A DNA stretch of 13,924 bases from Planctomycetaceae bacterium (GCA_031278315.1 JAITKS010000213.1:1-13924); one strand, 5' to 3'. Shown: positions 7,614 to 13,924, counted from the first letter of the stretch. Numbers and translations: made by a program. The notes: generated by a model not told the origin, from the letters alone.

Positions 7614-8033
7614 TTAACTTTCTGCGGTTAATTTACGATTTTGTTTTTTTAATGAATGTTTTGCTTTGTCTTCCAGACGCCGCTTTATTGAACTTTTAGT
7701 TGGTTTAGTCGGAATACGTTTTTTCGGCGTTTTGATGACTTCTTTCAGTATTTTTACAAACTTTTCTAAACAATTATTTTTATTTTGAACCGCATCACGT
7801 TGACATTGACTTGTTATAACAACTTCACCAGTTTTAATCGCCCAATATCGCGCGAATTTAACTGATAACCTTTCAATCTCAACTTGAGTCAACTGATTCG
7901 GTTTCCAACGCAGTATCGCTTTGCTTGAAACTTTATTTACATTCTGTCCGCCTGGTCCTGAACTACGTGCAAATGAAAAACGAATCTCATCCAACGGAAT
8001 TTGTAATTTTGAATTAATTTTTAAACAATTCAT
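7614..8033 (-). CDS. arfB: Alternative ribosome-rescue peptidyl-tRNA hydrolase (ArfB/YaeJ family)
   Basis: A 139-residue, class-I-release-factor-like protein, matching the ~140-residue E. coli ArfB. It frees ribosomes stalled on mRNAs without a stop codon by hydrolysing peptidyl-tRNA. The catalytic loop is SSGPGGQNVNKVSSK with the GGQ at residues 28-30, in the usual place close to the N-terminus and without a codon-recognition domain. The C-terminal tail (about 103-136) is rich in Lys and Arg (KKRIPTKPTKSSIKRRLEDK and onward), the part that enters the empty mRNA channel in the family. That combination separates it from true release factors. The ATG at 8033 has no Shine-Dalgarno. It forms a single-gene unit flanked on both sides by repeats. 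Confidence 0.93.
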   Translation of the reverse strand: MNCLKINSKLQIPLDEIRFSFARSSGPGGQNVNKVSSKAILRWKPNQLTQVEIERLSVKFARYWAIKTGEVVITSQCQRDAVQNKNNCLEKFVKILKEVIKTPKKRIPTKPTKSSIKRRLEDKAKHSLKKQNRKLTAES

Positions 8034-8110
8034 ACTTAAAATTGCACATAATATATTGCCCTGCTCTCACCGCTTTAATTTTCGATCTTAACTGCAATTC
8101 ATAGTAACAA

Positions 8111-8140
8111 AGAAACACAAGGCATTGCATCGTGTCTCTA
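8111..8140. repeat. Fragment of the AGACACAA palindrome family
   Basis: AAACACAAGGCATTGC followed by ATCGTGTCTCT retains the core palindrome of the 68-bp unit, without its conserved flanks apart from GTAACAAAG just before it. It is probably a diverged or partial copy. Confidence 0.45.
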
Positions 8141-8172
8141 TATCTCATTGGAAAATTTCACGGATATATTAC
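8141..8172. repeat. Minimal element made only of the two terminal ends
   Basis: TATCTCATTGGAAAA runs directly into ATTTCACGGATATATTAC, which match the left end (compare 13440-13455) and right end (compare 13531-13548) of the GTAATATATC family, leaving almost no interior. It is either an extreme deletion derivative or a chance arrangement of two ends. Confidence 0.4.
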
Positions 8173-8181
8173 AAAATCTGT

Positions 8182-8382
8182 GTAATATATCAGTGGAATT
8201 TTTTGGTTTTTTTGAGATTACAAAACACACGAAAAGACAAAACACACGAAAATTTTTAGTTTGTCTTTTTTTTCGTCGATTTCGTTTTTTCGTGTATTTC
8301 GTATTTCAAAAAAATAAGATGAAAAATAAGATTAGTAAAAAATGAATTTGAAACCATTGAGAATTTCAACTGGATAAATTAC
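8182..8382. repeat. MITE-like element, 201 bp, full-length member
   Basis: It starts GTAATATATCAGTGGAAT at 8182 and ends, inverted, as GTAATTTATCCAGTTGAAAT at 8382. About 70 bp of its right end, read in reverse, matches the left end of 13435-13548 (shared GGTTTCAAATTCATTTTT and ACTAATCTTATTTTT). The interior (8221-8305) forms a long imperfect hairpin of CACGAAAA and TTTTCGTG motifs. A 65-codon ORF inside it is repeat sequence and not a gene. The left end is back-to-back with another end: GATATATTAC (8163-8172), 9 bp, GTAATATATC (8182-8191). Confidence 0.7.
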
Positions 8383-8411
8383 CAAAATCTTAAATTTTAA
8401 ATCTTAAATTT

Positions 8412-8513
8412 AGGGAATTTCTAAAAACTATTTTATGAAATGTTTAAATATGCGGTCGAGAAGACTGCATTCTTTTATGAATAATTTTTATGTGAAGTCT
8501 TTAGAATTTCCCT
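8412..8513. repeat. 102-bp foldback element abutting topA
   Basis: Inverted ends of 18 bp, AGGGAATTTCTAAAAACT (8412-8429) and AGTCTTTAGAATTTCCCT (8496-8513), two mismatches. The centre is GCGGTC-GAGAA-GACTGC (8452-8468), a decayed copy of the CGGTCG hairpin. The whole element can fold as one long imperfect hairpin. It lies 6 bp beyond the topA stop, so a transcript reading out of topA would contain it. A microsatellite-like tract of TTAAATCTTAAATTT type precedes it at 8385-8411. Confidence 0.7.
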
Positions 8514-8519
8514 GAATCG

Positions 8520-11201
8520 TTACGCCTTCTTTGTGGTTTTTTTTGTAGTTTTTTTTGCGGCTTTCTTTGCGGTTTTCTTTGTAGTTTTTTTTGTAGTTTT
8601 CTTTGTGAATCTTCTTTTGGCTGTTGGTCCTTTAGCAGCTTTTTCTGCTAGTAAATCTAAAGCTCTATCAAAAGTTAGTTCTTCTATAGTGAAACCTTTT
8701 GGAATAGTCACATTTGTTGTTCCGTCAGTTACATAATTACCGAATCTGCCGGATAATAATTTTATCGGCTTTCCCGTTACAGGCGATTCGTCAAATAATT
8801 TTAGCGGCTCATTATTTCTGCTCGTGCCTCTCGCAGTCCGCACTTTCGGTTGCGATAAAAGCTCTAACGCTTGACTTAACTCAATTTCTAATGGTGAAAT
8901 TTCATTCGGTAAAGACCGTGTCTCGTCCCCGCATGTAATGTATGGTCCGAATTTACCGTCTCTTGCAAAAACTTCTTCGCCCTTTTCAGGATTCATACCA
9001 AGATTACGCGGCAACGATAATAACTTTACCGCAAGCTCTAACGTTATCGATTCTGGAGACATTCCTTTCAACAAAGCTGCATTTTGTTTATTCTCATCGT
9101 CTGGAAAACCTCTCTGCACATACGGACCGAATCTTCCATTTTTTACGTAAATAGGTTTTTGTGTTTGCGGATCAATTCCTAACGGTTCTTCTGCTCTTTG
9201 TGCATTTGCCAAAATTTCTTTTGCTTTAGTTATTGTCAATTCGTCCGGCGGTAACTCTTCGGGTAAATTTGCGGTTAATTCGCCGTGTTGCAAGTATGGT
9301 CCGAACTTGCCGACTCGTACTACTATTTGATCCGTTTCGTCATCAAAGACACTAATCGTACAAATATCACGGGCATTAATCTCCTCGACTTTATTATCTA
9401 GAAGCTGCCTTAATCCATGCCGTTTTCCTCCAAAATAGAATTCTTTCAAATAATTTAAGTGTTCACTTTCACCTCTGCTGATTGCGTCAAGTTGATCTTC
9501 CATCTGTGCGGTGAAATCGTAATTTATCAAATCGGGCAGATGCTCTTCCATTAGTTGATTTACCGCAAACGCAACCCAAGTCGGCACCAAAGCTCCGCCT
9601 TTTTTGAATACATAATTTCTGTTCAATATAGTTTCAATAATTGAGGCGTATGTACTTGGTCTTCCTATTCCGCGTTCAGTCAATTCTTTTGTTAAAGCTG
9701 CTTCTGAATATCTTGACGGCGGTTGCGTAACATGCGATTTTGGGTCAAGATTATTACAAGTCAAACTATCTCCGGTTTTTACTGCGGGTAATAAGATTTC
9801 ACGATCCGCGAGTTCCGCACTTGGGTCATCTGAACCTTCAACATAAACTCTTAAATATCCCGGAAAGTCAATAGTCTTTCCGCTGACAGAAAATAAAGCG
9901 TCATCGAGTTCTACAATTAATTGTTTCCGTTTACCTCTTGCGTCTGCTGTTTGACTTGCAACAGTTCGTTTCCAAATTAGGTCGTAGAGTCGAAATTCTT
10001 CGCGAGTTAATTTATCTTTTAAGTTATCGGGCAGTTCAAAAACGCTGCCGGCCGGACGAATCGCCTCGTGTGCTTCTTGTGCATTTTTTACATTCGTTTT
10101 GTAAATTCTTGCCGAATCAGGTAAATATTCTTTACCATATTGTGTCAAAACTAAATTTCGTGCGGCATTGACAGCTTCTTCAGACAAATTTGTCGAATCA
10201 GTCCGCATGTATGTGATGTATCCATTTTCGTAAAGACCTTGTGCAAGACTCATTGTTGTTTTAGCAGTGAACCCTAATTTTCGATTCGCTTCCTGTTGCA
10301 AAGTACTTGTTGTAAACGGCGGATACGGTTTCTCATTGTACGGCTTTTCTTCGACCGATTTAACTTTCGCAGGTAACGGTTTCAAACGGTTTACTAATTC
10401 AACCGCCGTTATTTCATCAAGTAAAAGATATGCGTTTGGATTATTCAGAGTTCCGTTTTTTGGGTCGAAATCTTTGCCGCTTGGTATTTTTTTCGTACCT
10501 ACAGCAATCAATCCCGCTTGCAAAGACTTACCAGACTCATTTTCAGTAAACGTACCTAGAATATCCCAATAAGTTGCTGAGTGAAAAGCAATTCTCTCCT
10601 TTTCACGCTCAACAATCAAACGGACAGCAACACTTTGAACTCGTCCTGCTGATAACTTGGGACCGATTTTTCGCCATAGTAACGGTGAAATTTCATAACC
10701 GTAAAGTCTATCAACGATACGGCGAGCTTCTTGAGCTTGCACTAAATCATTATCGATTGCTCTCGGTGAAGTTAAAGCTTCGTTTATTGCTTTCTTGGTT
10801 ATTTCATGAAATACAAGCCGATGAATAGGCAGTTTCGGTTTTAAAGTCTCGACGAGATGCCAACTTATTGCTTCGCCTTCACGGTCTTCATCTGTTGCGA
10901 GATATAGATTTGAAGCTTCGTTGAGCAAGTCTTTTAATTTTTTTACTTGTTTTTGTTTATCGCTTGAAACGACGTAAATCGGCTCGAAATTAGCGTCAAC
11001 ATTTACACCTAGATTCGCCCATTTTTCTTTTTTATATTGAGCTGGAATATCTTTTGAATTTCGCGGCAAATCCCGTATATGCCCGATACTCGCCTCGACT
11101 CGATAACCGTCTCCAAGTATATGTCCAATTGTACGAGCCTTCGCCGGAGACTCAACTATAACAAGCGAATAACCATCCTTTGACTTTGTAGAAGTAACCA
11201 T
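8520..11201 (-). CDS. topA: DNA topoisomerase I (type IA)
   Basis: Relaxes negatively supercoiled DNA by passing one strand through a transient break. The 893 residues show the TOPRIM domain (LVIVESPAKARTIG with Glu17; ATDEDREGEA, acidic triad D104/D106/E108), SAGRVQSVAVRLIV (184-197), active-site Tyr331 in YITYMRTDS, and RGIGRPSTYASI (510-520). After about residue 625 come four C-terminal repeats, each with a glycine/aromatic core: KFGPYLQHG (632), RFGPYVQRG (690), KFGPYITCG (750) and RFGNYVTDG (819). No four-cysteine zinc fingers are present. The last ~35 residues (858-893) are a KKTTKKTAKKAAKK-type lysine tail, encoded by a 12-15-bp-like repetitive poly-T/C tract on the plus strand. Such tails in other bacteria aid DNA binding and processivity. 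No Shine-Dalgarno is visible before the ATG. Complete and intact. Confidence 0.97.
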   Translation of the reverse strand: MVTSTKSKDGYSLVIVESPAKARTIGHILGDGYRVEASIGHIRDLPRNSKDIPAQYKKEKWANLGVNVDANFEPIYVVSSDKQKQVKKLKDLLNEASNLYLATDEDREGEAISWHLVETLKPKLPIHRLVFHEITKKAINEALTSPRAIDNDLVQAQEARRIVDRLYGYEISPLLWRKIGPKLSAGRVQSVAVRLIVEREKERIAFHSATYWDILGTFTENESGKSLQAGLIAVGTKKIPSGKDFDPKNGTLNNPNAYLLLDEITAVELVNRLKPLPAKVKSVEEKPYNEKPYPPFTTSTLQQEANRKLGFTAKTTMSLAQGLYENGYITYMRTDSTNLSEEAVNAARNLVLTQYGKEYLPDSARIYKTNVKNAQEAHEAIRPAGSVFELPDNLKDKLTREEFRLYDLIWKRTVASQTADARGKRKQLIVELDDALFSVSGKTIDFPGYLRVYVEGSDDPSAELADREILLPAVKTGDSLTCNNLDPKSHVTQPPSRYSEAALTKELTERGIGRPSTYASIIETILNRNYVFKKGGALVPTWVAFAVNQLMEEHLPDLINYDFTAQMEDQLDAISRGESEHLNYLKEFYFGGKRHGLRQLLDNKVEEINARDICTISVFDDETDQIVVRVGKFGPYLQHGELTANLPEELPPDELTITKAKEILANAQRAEEPLGIDPQTQKPIYVKNGRFGPYVQRGFPDDENKQNAALLKGMSPESITLELAVKLLSLPRNLGMNPEKGEEVFARDGKFGPYITCGDETRSLPNEISPLEIELSQALELLSQPKVRTARGTSRNNEPLKLFDESPVTGKPIKLLSGRFGNYVTDGTTNVTIPKGFTIEELTFDRALDLLAEKAAKGPTAKRRFTKKTTKKTTKKTAKKAAKKTTKKTTKKA

Positions 11202-11344
11202 CTTAAATTTTGTTAAAAGTAATTTGGCGTCAATTCTAAATAGACTACAAAAACGCCATTTTGTAATCCATAACGAAAATACAATTATCGTAACTGATAT
11301 TCAGATTTAAAAATTTAAACTGCTCTCACTTGAATATTTCAATT

Positions 11345-11404
11345 TTCGTTACAATAAATAAATCAAAATGTAAAGACACAAAGCATCGCGTCTCTATGTT
11401 ACGG
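11345..11404 (+). repeat. 68-bp palindrome-centred repeat, copy C
   Basis: It starts TTCGTTACAATAAATAAATC and has the core TAAAGACACAAAGCATCGCG then TCTCTA. The match to copy D is strong up to the core and weak after it, so this copy has lost or changed its right flank. Confidence 0.65.
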
Positions 11405-11464
11405 AATAAACTAATTTAAAAGACGTAATACATTACGTCTCTGCTGAATTTTCCGTTTTTTACT

Positions 11465-11530
11465 TTTTCGTTACAATAAATAAAATCGAAATATAAAGAC
11501 ACAACGTATTGTATCTCTACAGAATTTTCG
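11465..11530 (+). repeat. 66-bp palindrome-centred repeat, copy D
   Basis: It reads TTTTCGTTACAATAAATAAA, ATCGAAATATAAAGACACAA, then CGTATTGTATCTCTACAGAA and TTTTCG. It is about 120 bp from copy C in the same orientation and aligns along its whole length with the reverse complement of 7443-7510, 4 kb away across topA and arfB. Confidence 0.75.
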
Positions 11531-11908
11531 TCTTTTCATTTTTATGTTAAAAAAATAAAACTGAATTTCAATGTACGAAAAATATTTATTACTGAAGTTC
11601 TAATTCTCTACTCTATATTAATGTAAATTTGTTTAAAACAACTTTGCGTAACTCGCCTAAAACTTCAATTGCGGCTAATTGAAAATATTGTTAGAGTACA
11701 GTTATTACAGATATATTAACTTCTTGTCAATGCCAATTTTTTCAGCAAACGATAAAATTTTGCACGAAAAACTATAAATTTATGAATCTAGTAAAAATGG
11801 TCACAAATAGTTAAATCAAATTTTCTAAATTTTGAAATTTTATAATATTTCAGCGGAATTTTTGTTTTTTAGAGTTCCCTGAACCGCTTGTTTTAATCTT
11901 CACACACA

Positions 11909-13294
11909 TTAAACACCCTGTTTCAATCTTGCGATTATCGTACTGTTTAGGTCTTCAGGTGTAGTGTCGTTCATTATAATCGGTCTGACAACAATCGGAC
12001 ATTCGCGTTGTACCTCTGGCCAGCCTGCAATTCTTGCGGTAATATTTATTTTCCAACAGATTTCATTATTTTCTTGCCTAAAAGAATGCATCGCACCTAT
12101 TGGTAACTTTATGAAAAATTCTTCATTCAACGGTACATTAGTTGAGGTGTCGAAATCCATTTTCCGAAAAATAACTTGCTTAAATACTTCACGCCGATTT
12201 GTAGCAGTATCCGTTCCTTGCGTGAATCTTGCTATTTCCTCGCAAATAATTGCCGCAGATAAATCGTGAAATTGCATCATACCGCTAACAACCAACAATA
12301 AACGGTAACGCCTGCCCGGATAAATCGGATGATCTGAAATCTCTAATAGCATCAGCCCGATGCCAAACGTAAGTATATGTTTTCGAATTACCATAAAAAA
12401 AAGAAAAAAACCAACTCCTAGAAATAATGATCTCAAAATCATACCGCCAATTACATCATATAATTCTAAAGCCGGATTCATCACCGAATGTACCATTATA
12501 GCTATTGCAACAAGTATCCAAGCAATCGTAAATAATGTCAAGCCGACAAGAGGAAAAATCGGTTGATTTCCAATCGGTAATCTGAACGCTAAATGCGTAC
12601 CCGGACTTTCATTTATAATTTTAAAATCAGGTATCGTTGACCATGCTGTACTCCGCATATCACCTGCCAAAGTTGAAAGCGGATTTATAGAAATCGCCTC
12701 TAATGCAACTTGTCTTTCTGTTGATACTGATCGCAACCGAAACGAAAAATAAAAACCAATCAGACCAAGCAACAACAATGAAAATGATAATACCACAAAA
12801 AACCAACCTGTAAAAGAAAATCGCCGATCTACAACTGCTAATTTCGGATCGCTTGCCCGATACCAGCAATCAATAATACTGCCGATTTCATAAGTGCTGA
12901 TCAACTTTTCTGCTGCCTTTTTATCGTATGCGAAATCACCGCCCAAACGTAAATGTTTTTCATTAAACGTCCAGACTTCATAAATTGTTACTTCCGTTTC
13001 TTTATTACTCCCGCCGTTTTGATTTTGCTGATTCAAAACTTCATATTGCAATAGAATTTCCGGTGAATACAATTTTATTCTTCCGACTTGTTTTTCAAGA
13101 ACTCTTTTGTCAAGAACCCGCCCCTTTGACGGAATAAATTCTTGAATGAGCATAAGCTGCGGAATCACCCAACTGTTCAGATGAATCAAAAAGAACACAA
13201 GACCAACAATAAATATTATTCCGAACATCAACGGCTCGCCCAATCGACGTTGCAACAATCGACGAAAAAATAATCTTGTATTTTTACCTAACAT
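11909..13294 (-). CDS. DUF3592-type membrane protein with arrestin-like C-terminal region
   Basis: A 461-residue membrane protein with four predicted helices: about 22-42, 163-186, 246-270 and 283-304. The region between helices 1 and 2 (about 52-158) has the DUF3592 pattern: SKGRVLDKRV near the start, YSPEILLQYEV, an EVWTF strand, then YEIGSIIDCWYRASDPKLAVV, in which the conserved CxYxxxxP-like segment closes the domain. After helix 4 the region 315-440 is predicted beta-rich and resembles an arrestin/Ig-like sandwich (LEISDHPIYPGRRY, EEFFIKLPIGAMHSF, ICWKINITARIAGW). Similar three-part proteins are common in planctomycetes but have no established function. The ATG at 13294 has no Shine-Dalgarno. 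It stands alone between repeat-filled gaps. DUF3592 assignment moderately sure, arrestin-like part tentative. Confidence 0.75.
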   Translation of the reverse strand: MLGKNTRLFFRRLLQRRLGEPLMFGIIFIVGLVFFLIHLNSWVIPQLMLIQEFIPSKGRVLDKRVLEKQVGRIKLYSPEILLQYEVLNQQNQNGGSNKETEVTIYEVWTFNEKHLRLGGDFAYDKKAAEKLISTYEIGSIIDCWYRASDPKLAVVDRRFSFTGWFFVVLSFSLLLLGLIGFYFSFRLRSVSTERQVALEAISINPLSTLAGDMRSTAWSTIPDFKIINESPGTHLAFRLPIGNQPIFPLVGLTLFTIAWILVAIAIMVHSVMNPALELYDVIGGMILRSLFLGVGFFLFFMVIRKHILTFGIGLMLLEISDHPIYPGRRYRLLLVVSGMMQFHDLSAAIICEEIARFTQGTDTATNRREVFKQVIFRKMDFDTSTNVPLNEEFFIKLPIGAMHSFRQENNEICWKINITARIAGWPEVQRECPIVVRPIIMNDTTPEDLNSTIIARLKQGV

Positions 13295-13336
13295 CGAAAA
13301 AAATTATTTCAATTTTAAAAACAAAAAATAGATAAA

Positions 13337-13419
13337 GAGAACTTCTAAAAAACTTTGTTTCCTATTAATTTTGTCCTTAAAAAAAATGGACTTGCGAGTA
13401 TTTGAGCGAATAAAAATCG
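13337..13419 (+). repeat. Dispersed ~83-bp repeat, copy upstream of the DUF3592 gene
   Basis: Partner of 3738-3820; shared blocks CTTCTAAAAA, TCCTTAAAAAA and GCGAATAaAAAT occur in the same order. It lies 43 bp upstream of the DUF3592 start but in the opposite orientation relative to its gene compared with the fabF copy, so it cannot provide the same directional promoter to both. Confidence 0.65.
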
Positions 13420-13446
13420 TAATATATCATAATCGTAATATATCAT
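13415..13446. repeat. Perfect 16-bp tandem duplication
   Basis: AATCGTAATATATCAT occurs twice with no gap (13415-13430 and 13431-13446). The second copy includes the left end of the element at 13435, so the duplication adds a spare GTAATATATCAT end in front of the element. Confidence 0.85.
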
Positions 13447-13548
13447 TGGAATTTCTCAAAGGTTTCAAATTCATTTTTAACTAATCTTATTTTTAAAATT
13501 CATAACACAAAAAAAGTTGAAAAACCAAAAATTTCACTGATATATTAC
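13435..13548. repeat. MITE-like element, 114 bp, internally deleted member
   Basis: It starts GTAATATATCATTGGAAT at 13435 and ends, inverted, GTAATATATCAGTGAAAT at 13548. Compared with 8182-8382 it is in the opposite orientation: its left part matches that element's right end and vice versa, while the CACGAAAA hairpin interior is missing. That is the pattern of a full-length/deletion-derivative pair. Confidence 0.75.
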
Positions 13549-13622
13549 ATTTCTCTTTTATCAATATTGAGTTCCAATATTAAATATTTCAACTGTGAGC
13601 TATTGTTTAACTTATCTAGTAT
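13549..13622 (-). pseudogene. In-frame remnant resembling the leader of the adjacent Rpn-like gene
   Basis: Beyond the TGA of the neighbouring ORF, the same frame stays open for about 25 codons and ends LELNIDKREM followed by a stop. The codons immediately upstream of that ORF's ATG read FELNIDKGEIK. At DNA level the shared stretch is GGAACTCAATATTGATAAA versus TGAACTCAATATAGATAAA. The remnant's TAA stop lies in the end of the repeat at 13435-13548. It may be left from a tandem duplication or the tail of a second gene copy interrupted by the repeat. Short, so uncertain. Confidence 0.4.
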
Positions 13623-13924
13623 TCAATTAAAGGCTGTTGCGAATTCACCAAGTGATACACAAGTTGCTGAAAAATCTATAAGCTCATCAAGTTCGTTTAT
13701 ATTTTTGACTTCCCTGATTTGCCTTTGTAATTTTGCTGACGGTCTTTCAAACCGTATAGTCAAAACACGTATGATGTCTTCAGCTTTACCTTCGGTTATA
13801 CCTTCAGCTTTACCTTCGGCTTTAGTTTTATTTAACATTTCGGCTCCGTATGGAGTTTTTTTGATTTTTTCAAGTAATGTTGGACTCATTTTAATTTCTC
13901 CTTTATCTATATTGAGTTCAAATA
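13623..13924 (-). CDS. Rpn/PD-(D/E)XK-transposase-like protein, C-terminal part, possibly cut by window edge
   Basis: An ATG at 13889 gives 88 residues, with AAAGGAG (13898-13904) 8 nt before it. The same frame is also open to the window edge and upstream codons read FELNIDKGEIK, so this may be the tail of a longer protein. The sequence KKTPYGAEML leads into a glycine/glutamate repeat (KAEGKAEGITEGKAED, residues 23-38), then a helical region IIRVLTIRFERPSAKLQRQI and ELDELIDFSATC. That layout, a charged EGKAEG linker followed by a short helical RF-P-domain, is typical of the C-terminus (DUF4351-like) of Rpn family recombination-promoting nucleases/putative transposases. The nuclease domain is not in the window. 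The linker DNA holds an 18-bp perfect direct repeat with a 24-bp period (13778-13795 and 13802-13819). Family call moderate; no function claimed. Confidence 0.65.
   Translation of the reverse strand, partial: FELNIDKGEIKMSPTLLEKIKKTPYGAEMLNKTKAEGKAEGITEGKAEDIIRVLTIRFERPSAKLQRQIREVKNINELDELIDFSATCVSLGEFATAFN
13898..13904 (-). promoter_or_regulatory. Shine-Dalgarno-like site before the ATG at 13889
   Basis: AAAGGAG ends 8 nt before ATG. It favours an 88-residue product starting here, but the frame is also open through it (codons GAT AAA GGA GAA), so it could be coincidental coding sequence. Confidence 0.5.

Larger units (their letters stand above)
11202..11908. other. 707-bp intergenic region with two repeat copies
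   Basis: Upstream of topA and downstream of the DUF3592 gene, both on the minus strand. It contains 66-68-bp repeat copies C and D, an extra palindrome AAAGACGTAATACATTACGT at 11419-11438 between them, and at 11851-11887 a TAATATTTCAGCGGAATTTT end followed by AGAGTTCCCTGAACCG, a match to the bases just beyond topA (8503-8519). The stretch 11535-11845 is featureless A/T-rich DNA. No ORF here is worth calling. Confidence 0.55.

Noticed and set aside
8148..8345. 65-codon plus-strand ORF
   Set aside because: It lies almost entirely inside the 201-bp MITE-like element; composition follows the CACGAAAA/TTTTCGTG hairpin.
8533..8736. Hydrophobic 67-codon plus-strand ORF that looks like a membrane peptide
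   Set aside because: It is the antisense of the lysine tail of topA (Lys codons read backwards as Phe/Leu/Val).

Overview
The window comes from an AT-rich bacterial chromosome that uses the standard code (TAA and TGA stops). Gene content suggests a planctomycete or close relative. A DUF1080 domain is fused to a LamG-like domain, there is a DUF3592-type membrane protein, topoisomerase I ends in glycine-aromatic repeats and a lysine tail instead of zinc fingers, and FabF carries an insertion. This placement is an inference from family distributions; there is no rRNA or other taxonomic marker here. Genes are sparse, with long AT-rich intergenic stretches full of small repeats.

Left part (1-3216, minus strand): an edge-truncated, apparently secreted pentapeptide-repeat protein follows a LamG/EF-hand-like/DUF1080 protein. 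Both have strong Shine-Dalgarno sites, unlike the housekeeping genes. Middle (3880-5890): fabF and a small unknown ORF on the plus strand, then tRNA-Arg(UCG) on the minus strand. Right part (6244-13294, all minus strand): a DHH/DHHA1 phosphoesterase of the NrnA type, an ArfB-type ribosome-rescue hydrolase, topoisomerase I and a four-helix DUF3592-type membrane protein. The right edge holds the C-terminal part, or a short complete version, of an Rpn/PD-(D/E)XK-transposase-like protein with an EGKAEG repeat tract. The housekeeping genes are separated by hundreds of bases, so they look like single transcription units rather than one operon.

The most unusual content is the repeat network between genes. 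I can hand-align at least four kinds of short, non-coding, mostly palindromic elements. (1) A MITE-like family has GTAATATATCAGTGRAAT inverted ends; two members, at 8182-8382 and 13435-13548, are full-length and internally deleted versions in opposite orientation. (2) A 102-bp foldback with AGGGAATTTCTAAA ends abuts topA. (3) A 66-68-bp unit centred on an AGACACAAT/ATTGTGTCT-like palindrome occurs four times. (4) An unrelated ~83-bp unit lies upstream of both fabF and the DUF3592 gene. A CGGTCG-NNN-CGACCG hairpin recurs inside different elements. No transposase is visible, so these are probably mobilised in trans or are relics. I found no convincing new defence or metabolic gene system; the repeat network is the best candidate for something undescribed.
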